A stretch of 64,000 nucleotides of DNA from the NCBI GenBank assembly GCA_013398055.1, contig VZRS01000327.1, positions 373,625 through 437,624 of the forward strand. Direction: 5' to 3'. Made by a program: the position numbers and the translations under genes. The notes under the pieces are model-generated. The model made no database searches and was not told the origin of the DNA. It saw only the letters and a program-made list of their open reading frames with translations. This stretch comes from Ifrita kowaldi. Lineage: Eukaryota; Chordata; Aves; Passeriformes; Cinclosomatidae. Positions 21,751 to 36,700 of the stretch are shown here, piece after piece (positions within the stretch are counted from its first letter, which is position 1; each line of letters opens with the position of its first letter).

Positions 21751-24700
21751 TCGGCGCGATGCGTGCGGCGGAGAGCCGGCACCATGAGCCGCTATGGCGG
21801 TGGTGCAGAGCGGGATGCATTACATAATTCCTCTCAAACAGTCCTGCTGGTTTATTGCGCCAGTCCATCTCTGGTAAATTTGTCGGGGCACTTTGTCTGT
21901 AGTGGACATCTGAAATAGGGCGGCGCGCTTGGAGGGGTGTGTGCGTGTTAAGAGCTGTTGGGCAGAGGGTGATGCTGGATCCCATTGTTTTGTGGGCAGG
22001 CAGTGACGATTCCAAGTGGGTCTGCATTAGGAAATTCTTGCAAGTCTGAAACAGGAGGATTTCTGTAAGGTATTTAAAGGCTCATCTTGAATTGATCTGC
22101 TGTGCTGATTTGAAATCGAGTCCTTTAAATCTGTGAAGTGTCTTTTCTAAAGAAAGGTAACGTTCAATGTCTGTGCTATTTCCCCCTTTATCTATCAAAG
22201 AGCTTCCCTCTAGACAGGCAGGCTTCCAAAGAAAAGAAGTAAAAAGGGGAAAATTATTTTAAAAGACAGCATCTTAGCGTCATTAGGTAAATGTTCTGAG
22301 GGGCAGTGTTGATAATGGAAAAGATTGTAATTATTTATGTTCATGCCTACTTGCTATTCTTGATTATGAAAAAGAGTGTTTCTTGCTGAAAAAAAAGGGA
22401 ACCTAAAACTGCTGGCCTGAATTTTGCCACTGAAAATATCCTGGTGGCTCTCATTAAAGGCAGTGGCCTTACAGCTGCTTATATCAGCAGCTTGAATCAG
22501 CTGCTTTAGAACTGTAGCAAAACTCATGCAGTGAAATATGGCCCAGAGGGAATTACATGGGTGAAACAGAAAGTAGGACTTGGCTGGGAAGCTGTGGGCA
22601 ACTGTTTGTTACTGTGTTTTGGGCCCCAAGGCCTCAGGGACTGCTCTGAGCCACATTACTGGTTGTACCAGGCTTGTTTGTGGCAACAGGAGGAGAACAG
22701 GACCCACTGGGAACAGGTCTTCTGTGCGAGCTCCTACCCTCAGGCCTCCACATCCACCCTGCAGTATTGATTTCTGTGCTTCACATCTCAGTGTTTCTGC
22801 TGTGTCCCAGCTCCTCTCCCTTGTGCATCTGGCTGTCCCAAGGTGTATGTCTGGGGCCTCACTTAATGCCATGCTCACTTTATTTTAGTGTGGACATGAC
22901 TTTAGCCCAATGTTTCTGTCTGCAGAATAGGAGCCCTCAGAAGACAGATGTGCTGTTATTGCCTTTTGCAGTGGCACTGAGATGTATGCCATCACAGGTC
23001 ATCTCCGGGAGATGGATCCCACCAGAGAGCCACTGGCTCTGCCTGACCTGGCAGTGTGGCACCTGCTCAGCCATGGAGCAGCAGCTGTTGCTCTCATGTC
23101 TGGTTTTGGCTTTCTGGTGGCCCCATCCCATCAGTCACTGCTCCATGTTGCAAAGGACTCACCGTGGCTATGCTGACTTACTGAACAAGGGGCTCCTTGG
23201 CCATTACAGCCCAGTGAAGCATTCTTCTTTAATTCAAATTAATTTCTGGCACCATTAGAAGAGTTTTAACAAGTTGAGAACAGGTCTATAATGTTCATCT
23301 CAATGAAATAACGGTAGAAGTCAGTGAAAGACAAAGCCAATTATTTCCTACTGTGCAGTCTTGGATGATCTAATGGATGCAGAGAGTGGTATAGTAAACA
23401 AAACACAAACCTAATGACAAATTCTCCCAGGGGTTTGCACATTGCTGGTTTGGTTGAAGTGGTACAAGAATTCACCTTACCCCTTGAATCTCTGGGATTT
23501 CCTACTTTTACTTCTCTGCTCTTCTCTTTCACGTCGCTGCAACCGTGAGCCTCTTGCCTGCCCTGTCAATCCTGCCTTACAGAAAGGAAGTCTTTGTTCT
23601 CTTGCCTCCTGGCAGCAGCTGGAGGCGAGACAGGCACTTGCACTCGTGTGGAAGGACAAGAAGGGAAATCTGCCATCACAGTGTCCCTTCTCAACAGCAC
23701 CAGTGCATCTCCAAACATTTCTCAGTGCATGTTTGCAAAGGCCTGGGAGGTTCATCTGGGGTCACAATAGACTTGTACAATCCGTCTCCTGGTCCTGGCT
23801 CACATGCTGTGTCACAGGAGTCCTTGGTGATGCCCTGAAATTTGGTTCTGTGGATAAGAAATGTTTTCTGCTATGCTTTGTGTACAGAGCAGATGCCCAA
23901 GGCTGCTCAGTCCAGCCTGTGGAGTGCCAAGTGCTGCACAGGAGGCAAAGCCCATGGTATTTGTTGAGGTACATTTAGTTGCTTTTATTCTCTATCCCTC
24001 TATTACTGCTCCACTTGAACAGTTGCTAGATACTATCAAAAGGAAAGAGTAGATGCATTTGGATTTCCCTGTTCCCTCACAGGAAAAGACAGGACATAGC
24101 AATTTTTCTCTGCTGTTCCAGACTAATCTGGACATTTATTTGATTCTTGTCTCCACGATAGAACTACAGATATTACAATTATATTCAAGTAATAAAAATA
24201 GGAGAGAAGCTTTGGAGACAGATGGTAAACTGAATTAACTGAATACCCTCAGAAATAGGAAAGCTGACTTGGGAGTGAGCCAGAAACAAAGAAATACAAC
24301 ATTACTTCAGTAAGGGTGTAATTGCCCTTCTGATGTCACCAAACACTGCAGAGCACCAGAGGGTTTAAACCTTTCATGGTGAATACATTTCTGAGAGCAC
24401 TTTGAGAGAAATACCAGCATCTTCTTCCTTCATCACTGCACAGTTGCAATCAGCACCTGGATATCTTGTAGGTAGCTGGAAGCAAGTCTGGGTGAGATGG
24501 AAAAAGATGGTGGGTAATATGGCACAGGCAGTTACCTTTTGATGGGTTCACAGGCATCCAGGGCAGCTCTTTTCCCATGGCCTTGTTCCTAACTTTGCTA
24601 CATTATTTCTTCATACAGACACAAATAAAGTAACTTAATCACCTTCTTTCTGATCAGAAATCAACATGAAAGAAAAACATCTATTAATTCATTCTTTTAT

Positions 24701-27700
24701 TTTTAAATGCTCTGAATATGTTCTTTGGGGATGGGCCAATACAAGTAATGTGGTTTTTTTCCATCACTGCTACTTCTATCTCTCGTGCTAGTGTGCAAAG
24801 CCAAAGCCCTGCAGGTCCTTGGCACTGGGGACCCATCTATTCTTGCTGTCGTCCCCGCAGGGCTGTGGGTGCCAGGAGCAGGGACAGCTCGGAGGAGGGA
24901 CAGATCTCCAGTCCTGCAGTTCACCAGCCTTGTCCCCTCTGGAGAAGGTACTGGTGGTCCAAACTGCTTCATCCTCTCACCTCTTTTCCCACTGAATAGG
25001 AGGGTTTACAGAGCTCAGGAACCCAGATACCCTCTTACCCTGTGAAACCACTCAAATACAGTGGAGAAAGGTGTATCGGAGAGCATGTGTCTATCAAAAA
25101 TATATATAAATATGCTTGAAATATACATGTAAATTCCATGAATCCCCAGCAGGGACACTCATGCTCCTTTCCACGCTCTCCTGCATTTAGCTGTGAGCCA
25201 TGCTTGGCTCTCCAGGAGCTTTTCTTTCCAGACATGCTGATTCAGAGTCTTTGCAAATCGTTTTTGTAGACTTCAAGGAACTGAGCGCTGATACCATACA
25301 GCATGATACAGGGAAATGTTTTGCTGGGCTTGGATTGATTGTACAGTGTGCCACCAGGACTTTCTGATGACAAGTCATTTGCTGTGTCAAAGCCTCCTTG
25401 CACCATAAACATTGTCACAGAGCCTCCGAGGTGGCCTGAGCTGGTGGGAAGGTAGGCAAGGAAGCAGACATGGGGCTTTGCCTGATTCTGCTTCTTCCTA
25501 CACTCTGTATATAGGTAAAATTATAAATATTTTACCATCCTGCTGGAGACTGCACTATGGAAAACATGGTAGCTGGTGGTGAGAAAGTAAGACACTGACA
25601 TGAGCAGTGGTTTTTCATCAGGAAAGAGGTTCAAAGCCACAGGGGTAGTTCAGCACCTGTGAGCTGGTTCCCCAGCTCCCTGCTGCAGCCATGCTTCAGC
25701 ACCCTTTACTCACTGCTAGGCTTTTTCAAGCAGTGATGTAGCTACAGTGTGTAGCAGATACTTCGGAAAAGCATGGCTGAAAATGCAGCCCTTTCTTGTC
25801 ATGGGCTGAGTCCATAGCAAGCTTTTGGCAAGATTCCATGGTGATTTCCCCACAATCCCCCAAATTAGTGCTCACTGCCCCTCAAACTCTCCTGTCAGCC
25901 ACACAGGGGGTTTTTCTGTCTTCTGTGTTTTGTGGGATATTCCACTCTCATAAACATGGAAAGAAGCTAAATCCAACCAACTTGTCCAAGTAATTTTCTT
26001 CTGTACCACAGGAAGAAAGTGTCACTTGTCAAAAAAATGTGTGTCACTCAGTGGAAATCACTGTTTCTCTAGGAATGCCTGAGTTCACGGAGGGAAAGTC
26101 TTTTTATTCAGACCTGTGTGCCACAGTGTTGCAAGACTGCAGCTCACATTTCCATTTGCTCAGCAAAGTGGCTTCAGTTGTGTAGATACAATCTCAGAGA
26201 CACAGTACGTGAACTGCAGTGAGGAGTTTCCACTCAGCACTGCGCAGTCATGCTGCAATATCTGTGCTGGATGAGTTGGCCTCTTTAAGGGTAACAGGCT
26301 CCAAAGGCACCTGGGGTTTCTAGGTGGCTTTTCTCACTGAGGTCAAGTGTGTCACTTGGCCCAGGAGCAGCAATTCCAAATGCTGGGTTATTTGGTAAAA
26401 CAACCGCAGCAAAGGGTCCTTTGTCCACTGTTGCCTGTGGCAGAGGTGGGTGGTTACCTGTGTAAATCCATCTTTTAGTGGCCAGATTCCAAGAGACCCT
26501 TCACTGCTCTCACTGCTTAGATGATGGCAAGAAGGAGGGGAGCATCAGTCCCACACCTGGGAACAGACAGTTGGCTGCTCCACCTGGACACCTGAATTTG
26601 TGTTTTGACCACAGAAGAAGGACAGCCACACCAAAGCTATCAGCTAGATCAGTCACTACTATGGGACCTTCTTCTGTGCCAGAAGAGATTTAGGTTAGAT
26701 ACTAGGAAAAATTTCTTCATGGAAGGGGTGGTCAGGCATTGGAACAGGTTGCCCAGGGAAGTATTATTGTCCCTGGAAGTGTTCAGAAAACATGTAGATG
26801 TGGTGCTTGGGAATGTGGCTTAGTGGTGGGCTTGGGAGTGCTGGATTAACCATTGGACTTGATGACCTTTGAGGGCTTTTCCAACCATAATGATTCTATG
26901 ATTCTATAATTTATAAGATACAACTTTGGGTCAAGAAGGAGAAGTGCTGAGGTGGCAGGGACCTGGTGTGTGGTGCCATGTCAGCTGATCCTTCCACAGA
27001 AGTGTGACTCTGTGCTGTGAATACACTTTCATTTGGGAAAGTTCTAGAAACTACAAAATCTTCCAAGCTGCCTCTCAGATTTGCTTATGACTAATCCAGA
27101 TCCTGCTTATTTGGATGCCAGCATGATGTCTCAGCCAAGCTATTTGTTTTTCCCTGATGTTTTCCAGACAATGGCACAGCCTCTTCTCTGGGACAGTTGC
27201 CCATGCAGCAGATCTCTGCCCCATCCTGTCTGCTCCTGGGGCTGTGCTCCCTCTTCAGCCTGGCATCTTTAGTGTTTGGAAAGGATGGGCTTTTCCTGCT
27301 GCTGAAAACATGGGCAGTGCATGGATGGGTGCAGAAGGCATCACGGCTCACTCTGGGCTGCTGCTTGACCTGTTGTTGGATGGAAAACTGCACAGCCTTC
27401 CCTTCCTTTCCTGGGCAAGTCACTGCACTTGTTCATGGCCGAGAATCAAAAGGGTTGAAATGATCTTTCCTTCTCCCACCAGCCATTAGAAATTGAGGCT
27501 GAGTTGCCCCCATGCACAAGGTAGAGCAGTCCCTGGGCTGTGCCCACCCATGTGGGCCAGTGATAGTGCCCAGGGAGGGATGGGGGCTCAGGATCAGCCT
27601 CCTCAGGGAAGGACCTGCATGCACCTCCGCATGGTCAGAGCCCCACTCCTCTAGAGCAACAAGCAACTCCTTTCCAAGGGCTATGAAATCCCTAAAATCA

Positions 27701-30700
27701 GCTTCAAGAGCCATACAGGCATCGCTGACATCGCTGTGACCGCTGGGGTGTCCCACTCACTGCTAGATAGCCCCAGCGGAAAGCCAGAGCAGGGAAAGCA
27801 CTGAGATGTTTGCTAAGATGGGGTTCTTTTTTTTTCTCCCTCCATGGGCAAGTATGAGCTGGTCAGCACAGGAACCAACACTGAGATTGCTAAATTGATT
27901 TTTTGTTTTCCTCTTTGAAAAATTATCTAGAAAACCGTTAATCATTCTGCTGTTGATTGAAGTGAGTTGGAAGCGATCTAAGCACTGAAATTAGAGAAGA
28001 TGTGAATGATGCAGACTTAATGTCTTTTTTGCAGAAAATAGTACTTAGTTATAACAAGCAGAGAAAATATTATTTAGATTGTTGTAAGATTCTTCGCAAT
28101 GATGGAGAAAAAAAGACAAATATATTAGAACCCCTTTTGCAATGTTAAATGTACTTTATTTAGTATCTCCAATTGTCGGAGGTTAGGATTTTTTCCTTTT
28201 TTTTTTTTTTTTTCTCTCAGGGAATTTTCTCCCATTTGTTGCTTAAGAGATGATAACGACGATACTTAAGAGAGACAAAAGATGTAGCTGAGAGGAGGAG
28301 GAGGGGGAAGGGTGCAGCTGGCTTCAGTCATTTAGCTAGGGGGTTTTCTCTTGGGAAGGGCAGAGATACCACGAGATTTTGGCTGGGGGGTGAGGGGCTC
28401 GTCTTGTGCTCTCTCTCGCTCTTGGCATCGGAAGGCAGATGGCCGGGCTGCGGTTGCTGTGGGAAGAATTCGCTGCCACCACGGAGTTCTGTCTTTTACT
28501 GCTTCTACTGTGGGTGAGCCTTTGCTTGTAAGAGCAGCGGTTGAACCTTATCAACACCCAACCTCACTGGGCAGGACCCTCACCATCTACTCGGGTGCCC
28601 CAGGAGAAAGCCCGGGACCCCAAACCCCTTCCCCCTCCGGAGGGAGTGTCTCCCGGCTGCTTTCGGTAGCCCCGGCTGCCGCTGCACAGCCCCGCTGTTC
28701 CTTGCGGCTGCTTCGGGGTTCTGCTACACTTTAGCCNGTGGTGGTGGTTGCTTGCCTTGTCACATGTATATACATATGTATTCTAGTAAAGAACTCTTAT
28801 CCCTTTTCCCATATCTTTGCCTGGAAGCCCTGTAATTTCAAAGTTACAATAATTTGGAGGGAAGGGGGGGCACATTTTCCATTCCAAGGGAGGTTCCTGC
28901 CTTCCTTGGCAGACACCTGTCTTTCAAACCAAGACACCAATACTCAGTTTTAGGTAAAACCATTCTCCATAACTCCAGGTGATCTAATTCAAAATTATCT
29001 TTTCTTCAGCCAAGTGTTCAAATAGCTCCTTGGAGTTGAGAGCACCTTGTGGACAGCCTGTGAGCACCAGCTTGTGAAAGGTCACCTAAGTTGTACCAAT
29101 GTCCTGATATCCCCTGAACCTTTGTTCACTGTGGGTCTCCCTTGTACACCCCACTCATGTTGCTACAGGGCAGGGACACCTTCCACTAAACTAGGTTGCT
29201 CCAAGCCCCATCCAATCTGGTCTTGAACACTTCCAGGGATGGGGCAGCCACAGCTTCTCTGGGCAACATGTGCCAGGGGTTTACCACCTTCACAGGGAAC
29301 CAGGGTTTTGAGGTGCCAGGGGAGTCATCCCCAGTGACCTCCTCCCTCTGTCTCCTTGGAATACCCGAGTCCTGGGTTTTTTTCTGCCTGAAAAGGATCT
29401 TTTTGTGCTGCCTCCTCTGGCCCAAATCTCCCGCAGCTGAGAGGCTGCTGAGGGTGGTGTGATGCTCTGACCTGCCAACAACAATTCAGGGCTGTGTTTC
29501 CTTTCAGAAAACGCATTTGCATATCCTCTATTCACTTTATTTGGTTAAATATGTTTGAAAAGGCAAAAGCTCTGGGTCACTGAGACTGCAGAATGGGCCG
29601 TCTGGGGGCCTCCTCCATCTTAACCCTTTGTAACCTTGCTCCAGCATCTTGGAGGCTTAAAATATCCAGAAAAAGGGATTTTAAGGCTGTTTTTGCAGCA
29701 GTTATGGGAAAGGAGGCTGGAGACAGGGAAAGCCCTGACAGAAGTCAGCAAAAATGTGCCATGTATCTTTGAAATGAAAAGTCACTTATGTGCAGCCACA
29801 GACAGACTTGCAGAGAGTTTGCAAAATTTAGCATGGACAGAAATGTCTTCAGGGTGGCTTGAAAATACCTGTGAAAACAGAAGAGCAAAAGCAAATTACA
29901 GCAGTGTCAGGCACAGAAAGGTGCAGGGTGCTGCAGGGTGTGGGATCAGCAAAGGGAACTGCCAAGAAACAAAAATAGAAATAACCTAATTGCTGCTTTA
30001 GTTAACAAAATAAATAAAAAACCCTGAAACAACAACAAAGATCCTGAAACAACAACAAAGATCCTGAAACATAAACTGTTTGTTTAAAAAACATTCAAAC
30101 AATGTAACTGCTTGTTATTAGTGTCAGGACAAAAAAAGTTTCAGCGAGGTATTTAATTTGGAATTGTTAAGGTCATCTCAAATCACAGCCCAACCACAGA
30201 ATTCTCAAAAATCCTCCATGAGATGATGCCAAACCCCCCCTTTTCCCTCATTTCCTAGCACAGTGCCAGGCCCTTACTGCCAGCGGAACTGGAGCTGGAT
30301 GTGGGATGTGGTTGGGGTCTCTGGCTGGTGGGTGCCAGAGTGCAGGAGGGACCCCCTTGGACTGGGCCAGGACATGGCCCCCGCACCTCACTGCGTGCTG
30401 CACCCACCACGCTCAGCTGCAGCGTGGAGACTGTGCTTCTGGATGCCTGTAAAGTGTTTTGAGGATGACAGCTGGGAAGAGATGCATAAGCAATAAATTC
30501 ATCATCCTGGGTTTATTTTTGTTCCCTTGCTATCAATTGGCATCCCTGTGGTGTAAGGAAATTGAGGGCTAGAGGGAGAGGAGGCAGAAACACTTGTCCA
30601 GTAACATCATATTAATGTTCCTAATTATTGAATTAATACTCTGTTTGTGCTGTATGCTTTCTTCCTGCTGCTCTTTGGAAGTGGTCAAAAATATAGGCTG

Positions 30701-33700
30701 TATAACCATAAAAGCATAATATCTGACCAGAAGATACAGAAAAGAAAAGGAGACCACTAAAAAAAAACAACAAGGCAGTAAAATTCCCCTTTCTTAAACA
30801 TTATTTGAATTAATGGCTGTTTTTTATTTGTACTTGAGGCATGATTTTACATGGATGGGCCTTCAGGAACGTAAAGATACTGTTGGCAGATTTCTGTTCT
30901 GTAACTGAAGCTATGGTTCTGGTTTATGGGAGTGTCCTGAAAACCACAGCAGCTGCTGGGGTTTTTTTCGAGTTATCCTCAGAATTTTGAAGGGCCAAGT
31001 GGGATCTTCCATAGAGCAATGGAAGCTCCCTGGCTATCTTAGCTCTGTGTGGTTTCCTGGTGGTACAGCCTCATTTAGCTGCTCTGATGACTCTATTTAG
31101 AGTCCTAGAATAGTTCGTGTTGGAAAGGACCTTTAAAGTTCATCTAGTTCAACCCCCCTACAATGAGCAGGGACATCTTCAACTAGACCAGGTTGTACCA
31201 AGCCCTGTGCAACCTCATCTTGAACCTTTTCAGGGATGAGGCATCCGGAGCTGCTCTGGGCAACCTGTGCCCAGAGTGTGTGTTACCACCTTCATTACAA
31301 AAAATAATTCCTTATATCTAGTCTGAATTTACCATCTTCTAGTTTAAAACTATTACACTGTGTCCTATCCTGTATTCTCCTGCCTATAAGCAGCAGCATT
31401 TAAAATTCAACCTTAATATGTGTTTCTCATTAATTTTGATAAAGTATAAAAGCATAGCAAGATTCCATAGGTTACTCTTTTTTATAGGACTCTTTAACTT
31501 TCTGTTTGGCTGGGAGCATTAAAAGCACTGTGATTTCCTGATATATCTTTTTTTTTTTTTCTGGATGGGTCAGGTCTCAGCAAATCCCATAGAAGTCCTT
31601 TGAAGTCTTTCCATTGATTTTACTGGTCGTTGGGTCTCACTGGGCTTTAGACTGAGCACAAAAGGTGAAGTCTAATTTCCTTTGTACTAGTATAAACATG
31701 CCTGCTACTTAATGCTCTAAGGTGAGGGGCAGTTGGAGCAGATATCCACATAAGCAGAAGTCACCCACATCCTGGTTTGAAGCTCAAAGGGTTTTGTGGC
31801 TCCTATTGCTTTGGTGGGGTGCTGAATGCTCAGCATCTGCACTCAGCCCCACCAGCCCTCAGCTTTCTGTTCCGCAGGGCACAGCTCACACATATGCAGG
31901 AGGATCTGAAAACAGACTTGAACTGTTCTCTGTGCTCCCATGCCAAAAGATCTCAGAGCAAATCCCTGTTTATTGAGAACTGTGTGATTTCTCTTGGCTG
32001 TGAGTCTGAAAAATGAGGTTATCTTCCCATAAAGCCCTGTCCCCATCACTCTGCCCTGCAAATTACCTGGCAAAAAATCCTGGGGCAGGGGGAAAGCTTT
32101 TATTCAGTGTATTACTTAGAGTATGCTTACATCACTTTTCCCTTAAGGTAGGCAGCCCACGTCCAGCTTCCTCCCTTTGTTCTCCCTCAAATATCTCTGA
32201 TGGTTGTTTCAGAGAGTGAGTCCCTATACTGTACATACGTGCAACGAAAGCAACACAAGAGAAAGGGAATTACTGCTCAGGGTATTTACAGAGGAGGTAA
32301 AAGGGTCAGCCTCTACCATGAAATATGTTTCACTGAGTCTCACCACCTATGCTGAGGGTATATTGCCCATGGTGTGCTTCATGGTGGTAGGCAAGACCAG
32401 CCCTTACCAGCAGGAGCTTGAAAGAAGAGCTCCATAGCCCAGTATGTTGTTTTTAATCCAGTATTCATTTGAAATCAGTATTCCCACATCCCCTTTAGGG
32501 CATTTCATCAGGAACACAGATGTGCTGAGACTGTGGGCTACCGGCACTGAAGTGCCCAGCCAGCCCAGGGCTGTTCACACACCTAAAATATTTTCCTGAC
32601 TACAAAGTTTCTGTCAAGCTGTGGCTCATAAAGAACAAAGGGGCAGGAATCTGAGTTGGTGAATATTACTGAGGTCCCATTTAGCCAGCAGTGTGATGCT
32701 GATTTGCACCTGCAGACCGTTCAGTCTAGTACTCCCGGCCCTACCCCGGCAGTTTGATGAATTAAGCCTGATTGCAGAACACCCCCCATGTGACCCAAAG
32801 GAGTGATATTTGACAAGCTTGCCTGAAATCTCATTAAATAGTCTCTTCATTCACGGGTATTAACTGTTCTTTGAGAATTCTCCATTATGCACTCCAATAT
32901 CACAAGTGGAATTTAGGACAGGTCAGACAAAAACTTTATTAACTAGGGTAATAGTGAATGGTCATACAGCCTTTCTCCCTCTGCTCTCCCCTTTTCTACC
33001 AAGCGGTTGTGGAGATCCAGCCAGGAAAAAAGGGAGCTGAGGAAAACAATAATTTCAGTGTTAATAAAGCCAGATATCCAGCCTCTGGAAGGACGGACCC
33101 CTCAAATGCCTTCCTAACAGCCAGAGTCCTAAGCAGGAATTGAACAGTAAATAATGAACAGTTAATAATGTGATGATAGGGAGTAGGGGCTCCCGGGGGC
33201 CCAGGGGTGGCACACCCGTGTTATCTTTGCTCAGGAGTGGGGAGTTGGAAGCTACCAGGCACTGTTGGCTTTCAGTTGAAAGGAATGTTCTTGTAGTGAA
33301 GAAAATATCTCAGCCAGATCTCTCAAACGTAAATGTTAATAATTTACCATGACGAATGAATTTCAAAGTTCTGGTCTCGTTATTTTCAGTGTAAATTAAC
33401 AAAACCTGGTTTGGGCTGAAATACCAGGGTATTGGGCTTTTTCTTGTAATATATATATATAGCAGTATAAGGATGATGTTGGCAATAGTTACTCTCTTAC
33501 TATTTTATTGATTCAGGTGATTTGTATTTGTTCTACTCGACCATCACAGAATGTTTTGAGTTGGAAGGGACCTTTAAGCTCATCCAGTTCCAGTCCCTCT
33601 GCCATCGGTGGGGATACCTTCCACTAGACCAGGTTGATCCAAGCCCCGTCCAGCCTGGCCTTGGACATCCAGGGGTGGGGCATCCCAGCTTCTCAGGACA

Positions 33701-36700
33701 ACCTGCTCCAGTGTCTCACCACCCTCACACAGAATTTCTTCCCAATATCTAATGTAACCCTGATCTCTGTCAGTGTGAAGCCATTATCCTTCGTCCTGTC
33801 ACCGTCTGCCCATTTAAATGTCTGCCCATACCCGACCTCTCAAGCTTCTAATTCAGCAGACCAGAACTGGTGGCACAGACTTTTTCAGTGTCAGAAACTT
33901 TCTTTTATGATTACTTTTCCCAAAGGAAAAAAAAAAAGCCTTTTCTAATTTTAAACTGTGCATTTGCAGGAAGGCTCTACAGTTTTACACGCAAAAGCCT
34001 TGCTTCGAGCCTGTAAATCCTCCAGTATGACAGGGATGTGCGAAAATACTGCAATATTCAGGAGCGGAGGGGGTGGGTTTTTCCTTTCTGGAAGGCGGCT
34101 CTCACGGCCGGGATGTGGAACCTCAAGGGTTACAGCGGGCATCGCTGCTGCTGCTGCGCTAATACAGCCTAAGCTGATATTAGCCAAGCTTAACTTCTTT
34201 CAGCCGTTTGCAGATGGGAGGGGGAGGGACGCCCTGGAGTCAGCAGTTCTGTGCGGGGACTGGGAGGGCAGAGCCCCGGCCATGAGCTGACCGGGCACCG
34301 GGGCCACCGGAGGGACCGGCGGATGGTGAGTCCCGGCGGGAGTTTCATTATTATTATTGCAGTGCGTGTGAGGAGCCCGGGGGGGATCCGAGCAGGATCC
34401 AGGAGCTGCGCCCGGGCAAGGCTCGGGTGGGTCTGGGAGGACCCGGGAGGCTCCAGGCGGGACACCCATCCCGGGGAGTTCCGGGCGGGTCCCGGGGGTC
34501 CGCAGGCTCCACCGCAGCCGGGCTCCGGGATGCCGAGCATAGCAAAGCCGCAAAAAGCAGGGCTGCGGGAGAGCTGCTGTGCAGAGAGGCCCCGGTGCTG
34601 CTGGGGGTGGGTAGGCTCGTTCCGCGGGGGGCGATGCGGGAGAGCTCGTGGCGGGGCCGTGGGACGGGGGTCACCGGCACGTGGCTTTGGTAGTTTCCTG
34701 TTGTTGCGGGTGTTTCCAACCGCCTTAGGAGGGGGAAAAGCTCCCGCCCAGCTCTGGCTGGAGTTCCCAGCGCTGGAGACAGCGGCCCCGTAGGTCCCGC
34801 GTGGGCTGCGGGGCTCCAGAGCGCGGGGTGACAGCCTGGGGGCTGGGGACTACCCCGGGCACCCCTGGGATCAGCGGTGAGGGCAGCTCTACCTGCACCC
34901 AGCCACGTGTGGGGACAAGGTCTCTGCGATGCAGAGATGGAGCCTGGCGTCTGGGTCTTCCCTGGTGGGCTCTGCCCCTTTGAGTTCATTGCCCCAAACT
35001 CTTGACCCTATGTATTGGGGCTTGTTTCCCACAGTAGGAGCACTGCGGAGCCCAGCACATTCGTTTAATTGTGGTTGACCTTGAATCCTGTGTTGAGTTT
35101 TGGGCACCTCACTCCAAGAAAGACATTGAGGTGCTGGAGTGAGTCTAGAGAAGGGCAACGGAGCTGAGGAAGGGTCTGGAGCATAAGGCTGATGAGGAGC
35201 AGCTGGGGGAGCTCAGCCTGGAGAAAAGGAGGCTTGGAAGGAACCTTACCGCTCTGCAAAGGAGGTTGAAGCTAGGTGGAGAGGTTGGTCTCCTCCCAAG
35301 CAGCAAATGGAGGAACAAGATAAAGTGACCTCAAGATGGGCCAGGGGAAGTTTAGGTTGGATATTAAGAACAATTTCTTCACCAGAAGAATTTTTCAGCT
35401 CTGGAAGAGTCTGCCCACGACGATGGTGGAGTCGCCATCCATGGAGGGATTTAACAAATGTGTAGATATGGCACTTTGGGACATGGTTTAGTGGCAAGCC
35501 TGGCAGTGCTGGGGGAATGGTTAGACTCAATAATCTTAGAAGGCTTTTCCAGCCTAAATGACTCTGGGATTCTGTGACAACCTGCTGCTTTCTAGGCTTT
35601 CTGTGTCTCAACTTTCAGCCACCCAGACTTCAGTTTAGGGTCTTTACAATGTATGTCTCTGCATGAGGGATCTCCTGGTGCCGGTGACAAAACTTGCCTT
35701 TGCGAAAGCTATGCAGCACTGGTAGGTTGCAAGATTCAGTGTACTGTGTGATGTTGTTCCTAATTCCATGCTGTGCATTCACACCTTCCTCAAGCATGAA
35801 ACCATGAGCATGCTCCATCCACATGGGAAGAGCCTGCTGCTGTGTTGGGTGTGAGAGCTCATGGGGGTGCACCCTGGTGTCACGGACAGAACATGAAAAC
35901 CTTATCTGTAGCCGTGAAATCCCCTATCTGGACATAGTGTGGTTTCTTGCTTGCTGTGTTGTGATGTTATGTGCCTGTTGCTGGTGCATCCCATCCTTTG
36001 GCATACTGGGGACAGAGAGGGTTGGGGATGTGAAGAAAATGGGAAGATGATGCTTTCAGTAGTTTCAGAAAGCTGTCTGGAAGGTGGAGGGTCCCTGCCT
36101 GCTCCTGGAGGTGTACCGTGTGGCGGGTCAGGCATGGCCCTGGGTACAGCTGCAGAGGTGGCTGTGCTCTTTGTGGGGCCTCCTTGGAAAACCTTCTGCA
36201 CCTGGGCAGCGAGAGTGTCCCTAATGCCATGGCTCTTTCTGCAGTAGTCACTCTGGTTTTACTGATCTCATGCAAGAGAGAAACGTCAAGTTGTGTTCCT
36301 TTAAAAGCATGGTGATACTCTCATGCACAGAAGAGATTATTTTGAGAAGCTCTGGCTGTTTGCAGGCAGCGTGTTTTGGTTCTGACCGGAGGCTACTGGC
36401 ACAGGGCCCAGGCAGGCAGAGGGCACGGCAGGAGCCAGCAGGTCTGTGCAGCGAGCAAGGCTGCTGCATCATGCTGCTCCTGCCCCAACTGCTGTCCCTG
36501 CTCCTGTCCCCCACTTGCAGTGAGGGGGGGAGTTGCTTTCCTTTGGGTTTTCGGCACATGACCTGCCTCTTTATTTTCTTGCCCATTACTGCAAGGTTGT
36601 CAAATAAGCCTTGAACAACTTTCAAAGCTGCCTTCAGTTTCTGGTTTGTTTTGGGATAAAACCTGGAGCAGATTCAGGCAGTCATGTTCTGTGTGCACAG

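Noticed and set aside
21263..22027. 254-codon minus-strand open frame over the ACSL6 CpG island
   Set aside because: Low-complexity Pro/Arg/Ala/Ser sequence produced by high GC content, antisense to a supported exon, no domain or signal.
22674..23258. 194-codon plus-strand frame in intron 1
   Set aside because: Overlaps other open frames on both strands, with Cys/Leu/Ser-rich composition typical of unselected sequence.
34190..34989. Antisense frames of up to 211 codons over the 34-kb CpG island
   Set aside because: Same composition effect: several overlapping frames are open at once and none shows a protein-like pattern.
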